Source of the DNA: Oegoconia quadripuncta | Lineage: Eukaryota; Arthropoda; Insecta; Lepidoptera; Autostichidae | NCBI GenBank assembly: GCA_949316235.1 | Contig: OX438744.1 | Coordinates: 33,972,778 to 34,036,777, forward strand | Reading direction: 5' to 3' | Length of the DNA: 64,000 bases | Shown here: in pieces, positions 23,701 to 34,450 of the stretch | How positions within the stretch are numbered: the first letter of the stretch is position 1 | Layout of the letters: each line of letters opens with the position of its first letter | Program-made: the position numbers and the translations under genes | The notes under the pieces: generated by a model | Told to the model about the DNA's origin: nothing | Databases searched by the model: none | The model's input: the letters and a program-made list of their open reading frames with translations, nothing else

Positions 23701-26700
23701 TCCAAGCGTGTTTTTCATTCAGATTCAGTGTTGAGGTAAAGTACCAATCCGTGCACAAAAAAAAAGATAGTCACAAAATTTGTAATAACCTTTTCTTGCT
23801 AGTGTTGAATGTTTTCTTAGTTAGATTAATGATATCCTCATGTATCTAATCTAACTAATATTATAAATGCGAATGTATGGATATTTGTTTGTCTGTTTGT
23901 TGCCTAATCACGGGGAAACGGATGAAACAACTGGATGAAATTTGGCATAAGTATAGATAGAACATGCCATGGATTAAGACATAGGATATTTTTCCCGATA
24001 TCCCGATAATGTGAGTAGTTCCCGTGGGATAAACAAGTTAAACATGCGCGATATAGTTATTTCACACTGGCGAAGACGCGGGCGAAAGGCTAGTAAGGTT
24101 TAACTTTGCTTAGTCTGAACATAGGGGCAGTCAGTTTCTCCTAATATTTCAAATTTAAGTTATGTTTGTCATTAGTTTTCCGGAATGCAGAAATTTTTTT
24201 CGAACGTGTGCAATATTGCTTAGATCCTGGTGATCTTACCCCATTGACATCAGTTTGAATCATGATAAATCCGTAATGATTCAATTCACACAATTCACAG
24301 TCAAACGCTTTTGAAAGGTCACAAGAAACACAATTTTGCATTTTGTGAGCCTTCCCAAGCCTCAAAAATGTGTTTAATCAGGCTAAGTCCCGCATCTTGG
24401 TAAAGCCAAACTGCTGATGGTGGAACAAGTTATTCACATTAAAAGCATTAGCAACATGATTTTTCAAAAATTTTACTGAACGGTATATGGTTCTGAAAGG
24501 AAGAAGCGGTTCTGAAATACGTACTTTTCCTTCGGTGCCGATCTCATCCACCATGTCACCCAGCATCAAGACTCCAGTTTCCTTGGAGAACAGCAGCGTC
24601 TCCACGAACTGGTGCGGGTCTGCCTTCAGAGCCTCCTGGCGGAACCTCGTCGCTAATTCGGAGAGGTTGCGGTACGGATGGTACTCTAGACGGACGTATC
24701 TGGACAATTATACAAAATTAGTTGCAGTGTAAGTCTCTCCACTGAACACATTTTTGACCCCCGAGGAGAAATGGCAGGTTTCATATGTCTGACGGCGTTG
24801 TGTGTTTTGAGTTTTCCGTTTTCTTTATGTACTATTTGAGCACAATTTTTTGACATTATCAGGATAGCCGAATTCCACTTTGTGTAGTCTAGCATCATGA
24901 ACTTGTTCAGTTTGTATAATTTCACATTGAACGAAAGAGCCTAACTTACTTTTTGGCAGGCACGACTTTAATGACAGCAGACGTAAGGAACCCGAGAGTG
25001 CCATATGACCACGGAACTGCGTAGAAGAGATCTGGATTCTCGTCCTGAAAACAATGAGTAGTTCTTTACGCTTGATCTGTCTCTCACCATGGTCAAATTG
25101 AACTATATTTAATTATACTAGCAGTTACCTTGTACGAGGAGTAATGATTAAAACTAAAGCATTCGTAGATAGACAACAACATGCTATTCCGCCACGGCAA
25201 CATTTTGTTTTTCGTCCGCAATTCCACTCGCATTATCGCAGATATTTTTACGATGAAAAGTTGCTTATTTCATTATACAAGTTCCCTGGCTACCTCTCTG
25301 CCAAATTTCAATATGATCGGTTAATTGGTTCAGCATTTTAGGCGTGAAAGATAGACAGACAGATTTCCATTTAAAATATAAATATGCCATGACAAGACAA
25401 GGGGGGAACTCATCCGGTGACTTCTACTGCCTCTGGTATCTGCCTGTAACTTCCCAGAGATAAAGTCGTTATTCCAATTCGAATACCTACAGGGGTCACA
25501 GATGCGTTATCACCCTGAGGATATATATGGAGAAATTATTCTCTCTAGATTTGGAGACCAGAACACAGTACCTGGTGAGTAGAATATTAGAATATGGTGA
25601 CAGTTACCTCATCTGATAGTTACCTTGCTGCAAGTAACCACTGAACCGTCCGCTAGCACCAACTCATACCGCGTGCAGATGTGCTGGAAAAGGCCGTGCA
25701 CGTGCGACGACGTCTCCACTCCCGTGCCCATCACAAGCCCGCCCACTGTCAACTGATCCAGCTCTGGCACCACGGCCAGAGCCAGCCCGAGAGGCTCTAG
25801 GGTGCGAGAGACCTGGCCCATTGTTACTAGCGGCTCGCAGCGGACCGTCTGGCGAAATAAAGTCTCAATTAAATATGTCCTAATAGGATTATATACAGAG
25901 AGAGAATAGCGTTTACATACAGACGTTTGGCAGTCGTTAAAATGAGGAAAATCATAGATCTAGGACGAACTTGATTTGAGAATCATTAATTAAGTTTAAG
26001 AGTTGTTGGAGCTGCCCTGTTCTGCAGTGCATCCGATAATATCCGATACTTATCTATCAAACGATAGTGCGTAAATGACCTGAAAAGAAAGCAAAACGGC
26101 TTCGGGATTGCCGATCATTAATCCTGCTTTTTTATCTTTGCCTAATTGCAGCGAGTTTACGGCAGCAATACAATTCCGTCTCGTCACTCCTCCCACTATA
26201 ACATCTATGATGATACGGCCTGCGGCGCCAAGGTAAACGGTACCTTACGTGACTCTTCGGCTACCTTGGGCCCCCGACCCATTTCAGGAAGTAATAATAT
26301 GTAAGTCGGAAAAGAATGGTCCCATTTCTTCCTCGACAAATGGGAATGTAGCCAATGTTCAAGTCATGTTCTCTAGTTAAAGTTAGTTGAAAAAGGAAAT
26401 TCATAATTTTGCGGTGAAACAAAAATGGCATCATACGCAACCTTGTGCATCGTTCTGTAATACGGACCTAAGGTCATTCTTATGGTGCTGCCACTATCCA
26501 AAACTTATAGCAGGTGTGGATTTTTATATTGTCCAATGTAGGTGCTTCAGTCAATATAACTTGCCATATTTTCGGTGTCAACTTCGAGCACGTCGACAAG
26601 ATTCACGTTGATATTGGTGAAAGTTTTCTTGTAGATGCCTTGTCGGAACGACATGGTCTGCCAGGTCGGGCGCGCGGTGCACAGCTGTGTGCTGCGATCA

Positions 26701-29402
26701 CTCGACAACCAGGCCTTCACCTGCACAAATATAATGTATGCTGGTTGTCAAGTCTACTTCAAACTATTTGTCAAGTCTACTATATTGATATATATATATA
26801 ACTCCTTCGTGAAATTCAATAAAATTATTCTAATTTCAACCCGAAACACTTTTGTGCAAAATTGAGTTGCTGTTTTTTCTTTCTTTGCGTTGCATGTCAT
26901 ATTTTCGGAGTATTAAAGGGAAGTCGCTGGGACGTCTGCGGCTGATATTATGATGATAATAATTATCTCTTTGTCTACAATTAGAACGACCGTTATGTGG
27001 GTAATTACCTTTGTATTTCACTCCGTCCATTTATAATTATGTAGATAAATTAGTTAACTAATTTCATGTTCCCTCGATAAGTAATAGCATAGAGGAATAA
27101 CACTACTTACGATAATAATAGGCAGTATTTGCCTATAATAGTTACGATCAACAGCACGTCAGGGATAAATAATAGTATAATGAAATGAAGTGCCACAACA
27201 TATAACTAGAGCTCATCTTTGCAACTAACTTATCTAAGGATACATGATAAATAAATAAATAAATATCCTTAGACATACACACAGCGCCATCTAGTTCCAC
27301 AGTAAGCAACTATAGGCTTGTGTTGTGCATACCAGATGGTTGATATACTACATAAATACTTTTTTTTTGTAAATAAATACTTATTATAAATGAAAACATC
27401 CATAACTCGGGTACACATGTCCGTATTCATGACACAAACATATGCCCCTAGCGGGATTCGAATCCGCAACCTTTTGGTATAGTGACCAGAGTTGCTAACC
27501 ACTACACCAAACAGGTCTTTATGATATTTATGCACATAAAAAGGAGGTAGGTATTTACAAGAAAATAAAGAACAAAATTGAATACAAAAGCACGAAAACG
27601 ACTAGACCACGTTTTTTGACCATGATTATGACATAGGAAAGGTGTTTGAAATCCGTACCGTGTGGGAGGGTGCCGAAAAGACTGGCAGCGCTACCTCGTT
27701 GTATAGCAATGCTAATAAGCTGCCCGAGGTAGCTGCCAGCTCTTTTGTCACCAGAGATAATTCATACGCGTCTGTCTCTGATTCGCAACTAAAAACAAAA
27801 ACAATTGGTGCGGATGCGGATAACTAGCAATTTTTAAGATCAGCATTCGATCGCTATTTATAAATTTGGCACCACGTATGCGTTTTAGAAGTAAATTATG
27901 GTAACTCGATACGTCTATCTATTAGACATTTATCCTCTTATCCTTACTTCTACGCGCTTACCAAATTTAGTAATTAGCGATTCAAACAGTGAATTGTTAG
28001 CGTTCGAAGTGCAGGTCATGTACATTTAAGGTTCAAATTCGAGAATTTGTTCAGCCTGCCTCCGTTTTATAATTCCTATACGGAAAAATCTGTCCGATGA
28101 TTGTGGAATGAGTTGCCTCGGATTAATCTTTTTGCTAAGTCACTGTCGGTGTTTAAACAGCGCGGCGGCGCGTCGCTTACCAAGGATGTTGCATAATTTA
28201 TATGTAGGTATATATATATATATACCTACTAGGTCCTTACCTATGAAATTGGCGTTTTGTATGAACAATTTCATTAAGACTGTTTTCTCCATGCAAACGT
28301 TTTTGATTTTTTTTGGGAACGGCAAATCCAAATTTAGCTTAACTTTGTGTGTATTATCGAATAACATTAAGTCAAGTATAGGCAGCGTTAATTTGTAAAA
28401 GTAACCGCTTTATAAAAGTTTCAGCGTATCTAAAAAATGATTATGGGAAGCACATGAAAAGAGCTGTGTTCAAATTTTTTTACTATGTGATTTAGCCCAG
28501 AAATTAAAAAATATCTCATGTGAAACCTTGAAATAATATTCCATTTTCCATAAACAAATGCCATAAATAGTACTTCAAAAACAACGAAGTTATTTAGTTG
28601 TCCAACCTATGCAACAATTCAAACGGAGGACAAACATATCCGGTGATCAAGAACTTCGCCCCCTGGGCCCTGATTCTCGCGCATTCGACATTTCAATGTC
28701 GAACGACATCAATAGGTTTGTCACTTTTACACACGTATATAAGTGTGAAAGAGATAGACATGCCAATGTCTATCGATAGACAAATGTCGAGTGTGCGAGA
28801 ATAGGGGTCCAGCACGGTGCTTAAAGTCAAAAACACCTAAATAACTTAATTGGTTTTAAAATAGGTACTTACTATAAAAACTATCAGAAATTAGGATTGA
28901 ATAGCTCTTAACTATAGTGGCCCAAAGTTTTTCCATTTGTGCACCATTTAAGCACATTTGTTTGACATCATCAACTTAGCTGAATTCCTCATTGATGGAT
29001 TGTTGCTGTAACTAGCATTACCATGGTTAAACCTAGGTAATTCATAGTGATGGATGCGACGAGCAGTATAGTTTATATGAGTAGTATGAGCACACTTCTC
29101 TTTGGACCACGTTTGTCATGAAGAATCCCGTTATAAAGTCTTATTCTATTTATTATAGAATCCGAAGTACTATATAAAATTTACCTTTAAGACACCAGTA
29201 AGTAACCCACCTGCCTCTGGACGTCCTTGACCTTCCGATCGTGTGCCTTTGGCGCGCTGTTGAGGTGGAACACCACATAGTTCCTCACCGTCGACCACAC
29301 CTTCCAGATCAAGGAGAGCGGCAGCAGCGCCGTCATCACCACAACCCAACGGTACTCCACGAGGAAGTATTCCGTCAGGTTCTCTGTCTGAATACCCGTC
29401 AT
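17527..29402 (-). CDS. DHCR24: Delta(24)-sterol reductase (DHCR24), 9 coding exons, complete
   Basis: FAD-dependent, NADPH-using enzyme of the endoplasmic reticulum that reduces the C24 double bond of desmosterol to give cholesterol; in plant-feeding Lepidoptera it is the last step in converting plant sterols. Coding exons (minus): 29402-29211, 26720-26565, 25848-25624, 25044-24950, 24699-24525, 23147-23004, 20894-20697, 20258-20127, 17730-17527. Total 1521 nt, 506 aa plus stop (family about 516). Residues 18-36 form an N-terminal membrane segment ([14 protein letters not shown]). The PCMH-type FAD domain follows, with [16 protein letters not shown] at 144-159 and [11 protein letters not shown] soon after. 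Conserved [38 protein letters not shown] and YADTY motifs mark the C-terminal half. All phases join. Introns contain SINEs and LINE pieces but none interrupts an exon. Start is MTGIQTE; the Kozak context is favourable (ACAATGA). Confidence 0.95.
18427..18750 (-). mobile_element. Full-length tRNA-derived SINE, family S1
   Basis: Reverse of the S1 consensus from poly-T to ACCGCCTCCGTGGCTCAATG (minus strand). In DHCR24 intron 8. Confidence 0.87.
18805..19178 (-). mobile_element. SINE family S2 (variant) split by a MITE
   Basis: AAATATCCTTGGACATCCAC at left and GGGATTCGAACTCGCGACCT with A box complement at right, matching the copy at 27247-27517; the AGCATGAC MITE sits between. Confidence 0.7.
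18896..19022. mobile_element. MITE with AGCATGAC ends, inserted in a SINE
   Basis: Ends AGCATGATATCG and CGCGTGTCATGCT; interior has GTCACGCGCGACGT and inverse ATCTCGCGCGACAT. The flanking SINE resumes after it (ATGGTTGATATA). Confidence 0.6.
19662..19869 (-). mobile_element. SINE family S1, truncated
   Basis: TGTACAACGGGTTTGTACTT to GATGGTGGTAGCTAGCC; head missing. Confidence 0.8.
20127..20258 (-). CDS. DHCR24: DHCR24 coding exon 8
   Basis: 132 nt, acceptor TTATCCAG, donor ACA|GTGAGT. Encodes [16 protein letters not shown] and LYVDIG-type sequence [18 protein letters not shown]. Confidence 0.95.
20385..20565. mobile_element. RTE-type LINE 3' fragment
   Basis: CCCACTGCAGGGATATAGGG, CACGCTGGCCTAATGCGGGT, CACGATGTTTTCCTTCACCT, typical of lepidopteran RTE elements. 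A similar piece is at 850-960. Confidence 0.6.
20570..20682 (-). mobile_element. tRNA-derived repeat end, third type
   Basis: On minus: GTTGGTGGCTCAGCGGTTAA A box, GAGTTCGATTCCTAGGCAGC B box. Joined to RTE-like sequence at 20385-20565, so may be a SINE with a LINE-derived tail. In DHCR24 intron 7. Confidence 0.6.
20697..20894 (-). CDS. DHCR24: DHCR24 coding exon 7
   Basis: 198 nt, acceptor T-rich TTTTAG, donor CAG|GTTAGT. Encodes [35 protein letters not shown] and the end IFHEEFQ. A tRNA-derived repeat lies just past its donor (20583-20680). Confidence 0.95.
20996..21255 (-). mobile_element. SINE family S1, degraded 3' end
   Basis: S1 body with head at the right (GGAGGTCGCGGGTTTGATCC on minus); tail side eroded. 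In DHCR24 intron 6. Confidence 0.75.
21502..21667. mobile_element. GGTGTCGATTCGG MITE
   Basis: 166 bp with long TIRs reading GGTGTCGATTCGGAT...; nearly whole element self-complementary. In DHCR24 intron 6. Confidence 0.87.
22440..22690 (+). mobile_element. LINE 3' fragment
   Basis: CCGTGGGTGTCGTAAAAGGC, CAGTGATGGGCAGCAGCGTT, GGCTTATGTCCAATATTGGA are common tails of lepidopteran non-LTR elements. In DHCR24 intron 6. Confidence 0.5.
22788..22965. mobile_element. Repeat fragment ACGCGGGGAAA
   Basis: ACGCGGGGAAATGCGTTTTG and CCTGGGGGACGGTGAGACGG; related to 3848-3945. Ends about 40 bp from DHCR24 exon 6. Confidence 0.5.
23004..23147 (-). CDS. DHCR24: DHCR24 coding exon 6
   Basis: 144 nt, acceptor CGTTACAG, donor CAG|GTTAGT, phase 0. 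Encodes [20 protein letters not shown] then [20 protein letters not shown]. Confidence 0.95.
23430..23640. mobile_element. LINE-derived fragment
   Basis: Second copy of the 2510-2740 fragment with the same AAGAAGCGGCGCAAGAAACC motif. In DHCR24 intron 5. Confidence 0.5.
23847..24094 (+). mobile_element. Helitron-like non-autonomous element
   Basis: Begins A|TCTAATCTAACTAATATTAT and ends GGCTAG|T; same family as 11573-11803, in DHCR24 intron 5. Confidence 0.55.
24525..24699 (-). CDS. DHCR24: DHCR24 coding exon 5
   Basis: 175 nt, acceptor TTGTCCAG, donor AAA|GTACGT. Begins [19 protein letters not shown] and ends [12 protein letters not shown]. Confidence 0.94.
24950..25044 (-). CDS. DHCR24: DHCR24 coding exon 4
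   Basis: 95 nt encoding [20 protein letters not shown] and [11 protein letters not shown]; donor AA|GTAAGT, leaving phase 2. [11 protein letters not shown] is strongly conserved in the family. Confidence 0.94.
25624..25848 (-). CDS. DHCR24: DHCR24 coding exon 3 (FAD-binding core)
   Basis: Residues 117-191: [12 protein letters not shown], the [19 protein letters not shown] loop, [20 protein letters not shown]. Acceptor TTTCGCCAG, donor AAG|GTAACT, phase 0 both ends. Confidence 0.95.
26565..26720 (-). CDS. DHCR24: DHCR24 coding exon 2 (ends at a GC donor)
   Basis: Residues 65-116, beginning [20 protein letters not shown] and ending VLEVDTENM. Acceptor TTGTGCAG. The only phase-compatible 3' boundary joining to TVRCEP of the next exon is ATG|GCAAGT, a noncanonical GC-AG intron with otherwise perfect donor consensus. 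Confidence 0.9.
27247..27517 (-). mobile_element. SINE family S2 (variant), full length
   Basis: Read on minus: GACCTGTTTGGTGTAGTGGT head, GGTTGCGGATTCGAATCCCG, long body, TAAATAAATAAA tail. In DHCR24 intron 1. Confidence 0.82.
28230..28540. mobile_element. Truncated copy of the CCTTACCTATGAAATTGG repeat
   Basis: Matches 17019-17330 over about 300 bp, lacks the right terminus. In DHCR24 intron 1. Confidence 0.7.
28661..28811. mobile_element. Small palindromic MITE
   Basis: About 150 bp; GATTCTCGCGCATTCGACATT at left is mirrored by AATGTCGAGTGTGCGAGAATA at right with inner self-complementary TGTCGA and CTATC blocks. Confidence 0.6.
29211..29402 (-). CDS. DHCR24: DHCR24 coding exon 1
   Basis: Encodes residues 1-64: short lumenal start, membrane span, and [16 protein letters not shown] leading into the FAD domain. 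Donor CAG|GTGGGT, phase 0. The frame is open upstream but lacks another ATG, so the start at 29402 is preferred. Confidence 0.93.
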
Positions 29403-29449
29403 TGTACCTGAGCCCACGGAAATATCTTTGTATACGACGACCACCTCAT
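29399..29449 (-). promoter_or_regulatory. Possible upstream ORF overlapping the DHCR24 start
   Basis: If the 5' UTR exon starts at the acceptor CTATAG (29455-29454), an ATG at 29449 opens a 16-codon frame ([16 protein letters not shown]) whose TGA overlaps the main ATG as ATGA. It would be expected to affect translation; existence depends on the unproven acceptor. Confidence 0.3.
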
Positions 29450-30421
29450 ATACCTATAGATAATTAAGATAAAATCAAAAATGGAACCGTCATAAAGAAA
29501 CCGCAAAGTAGCTATAAATGACCCTAGATTGTTTGGCGCTGTTGCTAGGCACCAGCAGTTTTGATCGATTTTTTTTGTATCGCTATATTTATTAGTGATT
29601 TTGTTCTTACTACAATACGCGAATGGTTGTTGCTTGCAGTCGGGATATAGATCGGTTTATCCGTTAAATCACTTGGAATCAAGATATTTTTATTATCAAC
29701 GAGAGCATCATCGAGCTGGACTGCTTAACGGAAACCGCGCATGCGTATAAGGCAAAGCCACAGAACACTAATATCTCAAGAAAAACTCTGGTTCTAATTT
29801 GGCTGTGCCTGTAGAGTATGAAGGAAAAAAGGGGCGGACATAGTAAAACCTTTTCCAGCTTTATGGGTCACTGGAAAACTTGGTGAAAATATTGAATATT
29901 GTACCATTCTAATCCACTAAATAGTAATTCGATAGGTACTCAAGCTATATAAAAATATGTTTCGGAGGTCTTTCTGCGTCTGGCACGAGAGGGTGAATTC
30001 ATGAATATATCAAACCAACGTTCATGCACGGAAAGTTTTGCATAGCAAATTTAAAATGCTTTCGTCAATCGATTTATGAAACATTCGCATATTTCAATCG
30101 CTGCCACAACTCAGAAATATTCTAGAAACCATATTCTAATAATTCTAAAGTTTACGTCTTTTTTTAAAAGATTTAAATTTCAGAATTGAATCGTAATGTG
30201 CTTATTTATAATAACGTAAATTGTCTATTGCTATTTCACTTCCGATCACATAGCTTTTTATCTAACAAATTAATATTAGTTTATTTAAATAACGTCTTCT
30301 AATAACAGGAAGTACCTAATATTTGTTTTCTATCGCGAGAATCACAATATACACTCTCTCTTTCGAACTGCTTAATAACTAAAAACACTGCGGCGAATTT
30401 AAAAAAAAAGATTTCACCTAC

Positions 30422-30478
30422 CGTTATAAATGTGTTTGAAAACACCACACTATCAGCTCATAGCTACTGCCAAACTGA
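30422..30478 (-). promoter_or_regulatory. Candidate 5' UTR exon and initiator for DHCR24
   Basis: An arthropod-type initiator TCAGTT lies at 30478-30473 and a donor-like ACG|GTAGGTG at 30421. Together they could form a short noncoding first exon about 1 kb upstream of the first coding exon. Inference from motifs only. Confidence 0.25.
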
Positions 30479-31216
30479 CGCAAGGGCTCATTATCACCTA
30501 CGTGGTCACTTAGGCACCATTTTCAACCTTATGTCCTGCCGTTTCTCTGCGAAAGAAACAACGGTATCTTGCGTCACGCACGCCCAAAAAAATCTAAGAT
30601 TCAATGAAAAATTCATAAATCCCAATGAAGAATAATTTGTCTCGTGATATAGCCAATTGCACGCGGTTTTTCTTGTAATCAGGACGTTTATTTTTGGTTG
30701 AATAATTTTCGTCTTAGACTTAGATGAATCTTCAGACGCTTTTCTTGTCTTGGAATGGAATGGATTCTCCCCGGGACCTAAGCTATAGCACTGGCACAGT
30801 TTTAAAAAAGACCACTGAATGATACTAATCAGTAATTACTTGTTACTCGGCGTTAATGTCATGTCATGGTTCATTAATCAGCTTTAGTGTGAGAATTACA
30901 AAATGGTTATGTTGAGATAAGTATCTGCGTAAGTAAGGAATCTGTCGTAGAAAGAGAATGGTAAAAGAATATTTGTATTATATTGTTTACTGTCCGTCCA
31001 GCCAGCAAATGGATCATCATCATCAGCCACAATGTCCAATGCTGAACATAGACCTTCCCCATAGATGTCCATTAGCAAATGGACACTATAAAGTGATGGA
31101 ACACACCACAAGTATACTGCATCTCTTTTATGTGAAATTATTGCCATAGAATCTAAAGCTAGCCTCCATCAGATTGTATTAACTTGTTCCTAATTGCCGC
31201 TCCGCTACAAAAATGA

Positions 31217-31465
31217 CGACCGATTGGTTAGTGACTCTGGCTGTGAAACCGACGGTTGTGACTTCGAATTCCGCGACGGGTAAATGTTTTTGTGATGAAT
31301 ACCTACGAACATTTATTCCCGATTCCTGAGTCATGGTTGTTTATATAAATATGTATGTATGTTTATCCGTTATCTAGTATCCATTGCACAAGCTTTGCTT
31401 AGTTTGGGACTAGATTATTGGTGTAAGTGTCCGAAATATTTATATTTCATAGTATATATAAATAA
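31217..31465 (+). mobile_element. SINE family S2, full length
   Basis: GACGACCGATTGGTTAGTGA head; body TTAGTTTGGGACTAGATTAT; AAATATTTA tail. Confidence 0.82.
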
Positions 31466-32021
31466 ATATTACCATCCGCAAGAGATAGAAAAAATCACAG
31501 GCATGGTGTTTACCTCTAAGCGTGGCTGAAATAAACTCGCTCGACCTTATCTGAAGAGGCTGTCGTTATTACTTCTAGTTAAGCTGTTCACTCGTTTGTC
31601 ATACCTTTACCTAAACAGATAAATAAACGTAAATTTCGTTTTATATAAGTAGAAGTACAGTATTCCTCATTATCGAGCAGCTAACAGCTGGTCCGGTATT
31701 ATCATGTATTAGATTATCCTTTCTTATATTATTATCAATTAATTCTGTCTGATTAATTGTCGTTTATGTAGGTACATAATGATTAGCAATCTAATTAAGT
31801 AACTTTAGGCTGGTTTCACAGTCGCGTCTAGCCGCCATGCACAGGTGCGCGTGCTTGTTTTTACGCGCATTCGCCATTGGTCAGTCCTTGAAATGGGTAA
31901 TCTTGCGAGTGTTTCCATGCTTCAGACGCTCAACAGTCGATTCTGGTTGATTACCGACTACAGGGCTAACACAACTTATTATATATGACATGACATAGAT
32001 AAACTTTCGTGTGTCTCGAAT

Positions 32022-32256
32022 ATAATAATAAATATTTTGGACATTTACACCAATCATCTAGTCCCAAACTAACCAAAGCTTGTACTATGGATACTAGATA
32101 ACGGATACACATACATAAATATTTATATAAACATCCATGACTCGGGAATAAAATATTCGTATTCATCACACATAGATTTACCCGTCGCGGGATTCGAACC
32201 CGCAACCGTTGGGGTCGCTGACAGGGTCACTATCCACTACACCAGCCGGTCGTCAA
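32022..32256 (-). mobile_element. SINE family S2, full length
   Basis: Read on minus: GACGACCGGCTGGTGTAGTG head, GGTTGCGGGTTCGAATCCCG, TAATAATAAATATT tail side. Confidence 0.85.
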
Positions 32257-32624
32257 TTGTCTGTTACTTTTCGTAGCACAATTTGACAGATTCAGAAAAT
32301 TAGCGTCACATGATTGGTCAGAGGTGAAATGCTTAGCTTGACAGTGGCCTTTCATTCCATAGACTCTAACACGTTATGTTTCACGTGCGATGCTTGTCAT
32401 TCGAGTCGCGATAAGTTACGGTGGTCGCTACCTGCCTAATAATAAGCCACACTGAGTCACAGTGGTGGATTATGGCCATACCCGCTCCTAGGAGAGTAAC
32501 CTGGGATCCAAATCACCTTAAAATAATCACTTTGTATTTAAGAGGTTTCACTATGTCATGGGCCGTACTAAACACTATTGAAAATCTTAAGGCATCTCAA
32601 AGGCTTTACAATGGAGTAAGGTAA

Positions 32625-33000
32625 AGTTAATAAACCATTCTCAAGATTGAGAACAGTCTTGTGACTGGTCTCAAGTAAACGTGTTGATTAATAAACCTAA
32701 CTTGAGACCTGAAAAGCACGTGCATACTCAAGCAGTACTCACTTGACAGGTGCGCGTATTAATAAACGAAACTCAAGACTATCATTCATTCGCCGCTGAG
32801 GCGAATATTTGCGAAATGATCTCAGCTGAGTAGACCTCAAGATTGGTTTATAAATTAGCACGGAGCTTGAGATAGCGTCAACTGCTTAAGACGCATCTCT
32901 GTTAATACAGCCTCAAGACTTGTATTGCGATTGGTTTATTAATACTGGCCTAAGAGTCGTCCTATACGTCCTACGAGATACGGGAACAACATGAATTTAA
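32625..33000. repeat. CTCAAGA-rich repeat of unknown type
   Basis: Repeated CTCAAG/CTTGAG words with TTAATAAAC spacers (TTAATAAACCATTCTCAAGA and similar). Related sequence at 52880-53025 in opposite orientation. No ORF. Confidence 0.5.
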
Positions 33001-33228
33001 ATTATCAATTCATTGATACAAGTCTCGTCTCGAAACGAACAACGGTGGATTAAACTCATAAATATATACATATATTTTAGTAGAATATATACATATATAC
33101 ATAGGCAAAACTGTCACCTATCAAAAACCGTTATCTTACGGTTCACACATCAACAGTGAAAACGTCTTGTAGAAATCTGTTATCGGTTCCAGTTCATTGA
33201 CGCAAAATGACACTTATGTGTCACTGCA

Positions 33229-33441
33229 TGACAACCGGTTGGTGTGGTGACCCTGTCAGCGAAACTAACGACGGCGGGTTCGATTCCTGCTAGGGGTGAA
33301 TGTTTGTGTGATGAATTGGAACGCTTATTCTCAATCATGAACGCTCGTATATAAATATTTATGTATGTTATTAGTATCCATTACAAGCTTTGCTTAAATT
33401 GGGATTAAATAATTGGTGTAAATGTACGAAATATTTATTTA
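33229..33441 (+). mobile_element. SINE family S2, full length
   Basis: ACAACCGGTTGGTGTGGTGA head, GGGTTCGATTCCTGCTAGGG, tail AAATATTTATTTATTAG. Confidence 0.83.
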
Positions 33442-33647
33442 TTAGTTGGGAAATCTATTTTTTTGTTTATATTTAATTTTAGGATTGAGTTTGTCCCATA
33501 TCGTACCCTCGACGATTCACGAATCGTGATGCTTAGGATACACACAGCATAGAATTCAGCTATTTTGATAATGTCATAAGACTGCTCTCCAAATAGCGCC
33601 AAATTAAAAAAAATAGTGCCACATTTTTGAGGCTGTGGCGTGATAAT

Positions 33648-34214
33648 GATGTCGATTCGGATGTACACCAACTAAACAAAACTAAAACCAGTTTTGGAGT
33701 GGTGCCGTCGCATTGTCCTGTTCCAGGGAGAAAGAGACAGTACTACTCTAAAACTGGTTTTAGTTTAGTTTAGTTCAGTGACGGATTAAGACTACTTGAT
33801 GCCCTAAGCAATCCACGCCTGTGGGCCCCCTATCCGTATGTCAACTAGAATCGGTCTTTAATGCCAGGCGGGGGGCCCGCGGGGAAGGGGTGGTTTGTGA
33901 TTGGCTGATCGCAATACCGATGCTTTCGAATTGCCGAATGCACTAGACTAGCGGGCAGCGAGTGGGCGCAAGCGGGAGAGCGGGGTAACTCTAGGTCGGC
34001 TCTTGTTAACTTAAAACGCGCGAATTTTCAAATTAGTCCTATTTTTTTTTGGTGTGGTTTTTGGTGACGTGAGAGTGAGACGTGATGCCCTAAGGACGGA
34101 TTTTTTTGTGCTTCTTCTGGTGCCCCCCCCAGACGTGATGCCCTAGACAATTGCTTAATTTGATTAAGGGTTAATCCGTCACTGGTTTAGTTGGTGTACA
34201 TCCGAATCGACACC
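33648..34214. mobile_element. GGTGTCGATTCGG MITE interrupted by the hAT element
   Basis: Ends GATGTCGATTCGG and CCGAATCGACACC; the two halves match the intact copies at 21502-21667 and 40686-40825. Confidence 0.85.
33776..34184. mobile_element. Non-autonomous hAT element nested in a MITE
   Basis: 409 bp, TIR CAGTGACGGATTAA on both ends, flanked by the exact 8-bp duplication GTTTAGTT (33768-33775 and 34185-34192). Eight-bp duplication and a CAGTG-type end are hAT superfamily hallmarks. GC-rich interior without ORF. Confidence 0.88.
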
Positions 34215-34267
34215 GGTTTCTTCACTTTTCAGGGACACTGTTTTGCCAATGATTATAATTTGTATCC

Positions 34268-34450
34268 CAAAACTGTGTCTAAATCGTGCCCCCGAAATAT
34301 ACAAAGCCCAAGTTTTATCCGACAGCCCCAAAAAGTAGTTATGTGTGTATATGTATGTATGTATGTAGATTTCTATGTTACCTCCAGTAACCTAACGGCT
34401 CGATCGATTTCAAAATGCAAGGTGTAGTCGGTGATTCGTCTTGATCCCTA
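34268..34450. repeat. Dispersed repeat, inverted relative of 4990-5175
   Basis: GTATGTATGTATGTAGATTT, TTTCAAAATGCAAGGTGTAG, CGTCTTGATCCCTAG are the inverse of the ends of the other copies. Confidence 0.4.

Noticed and set aside
25144..25341. 65-codon frame in DHCR24 intron
   Set aside because: No start context, splice sites or homology; intron sequence.
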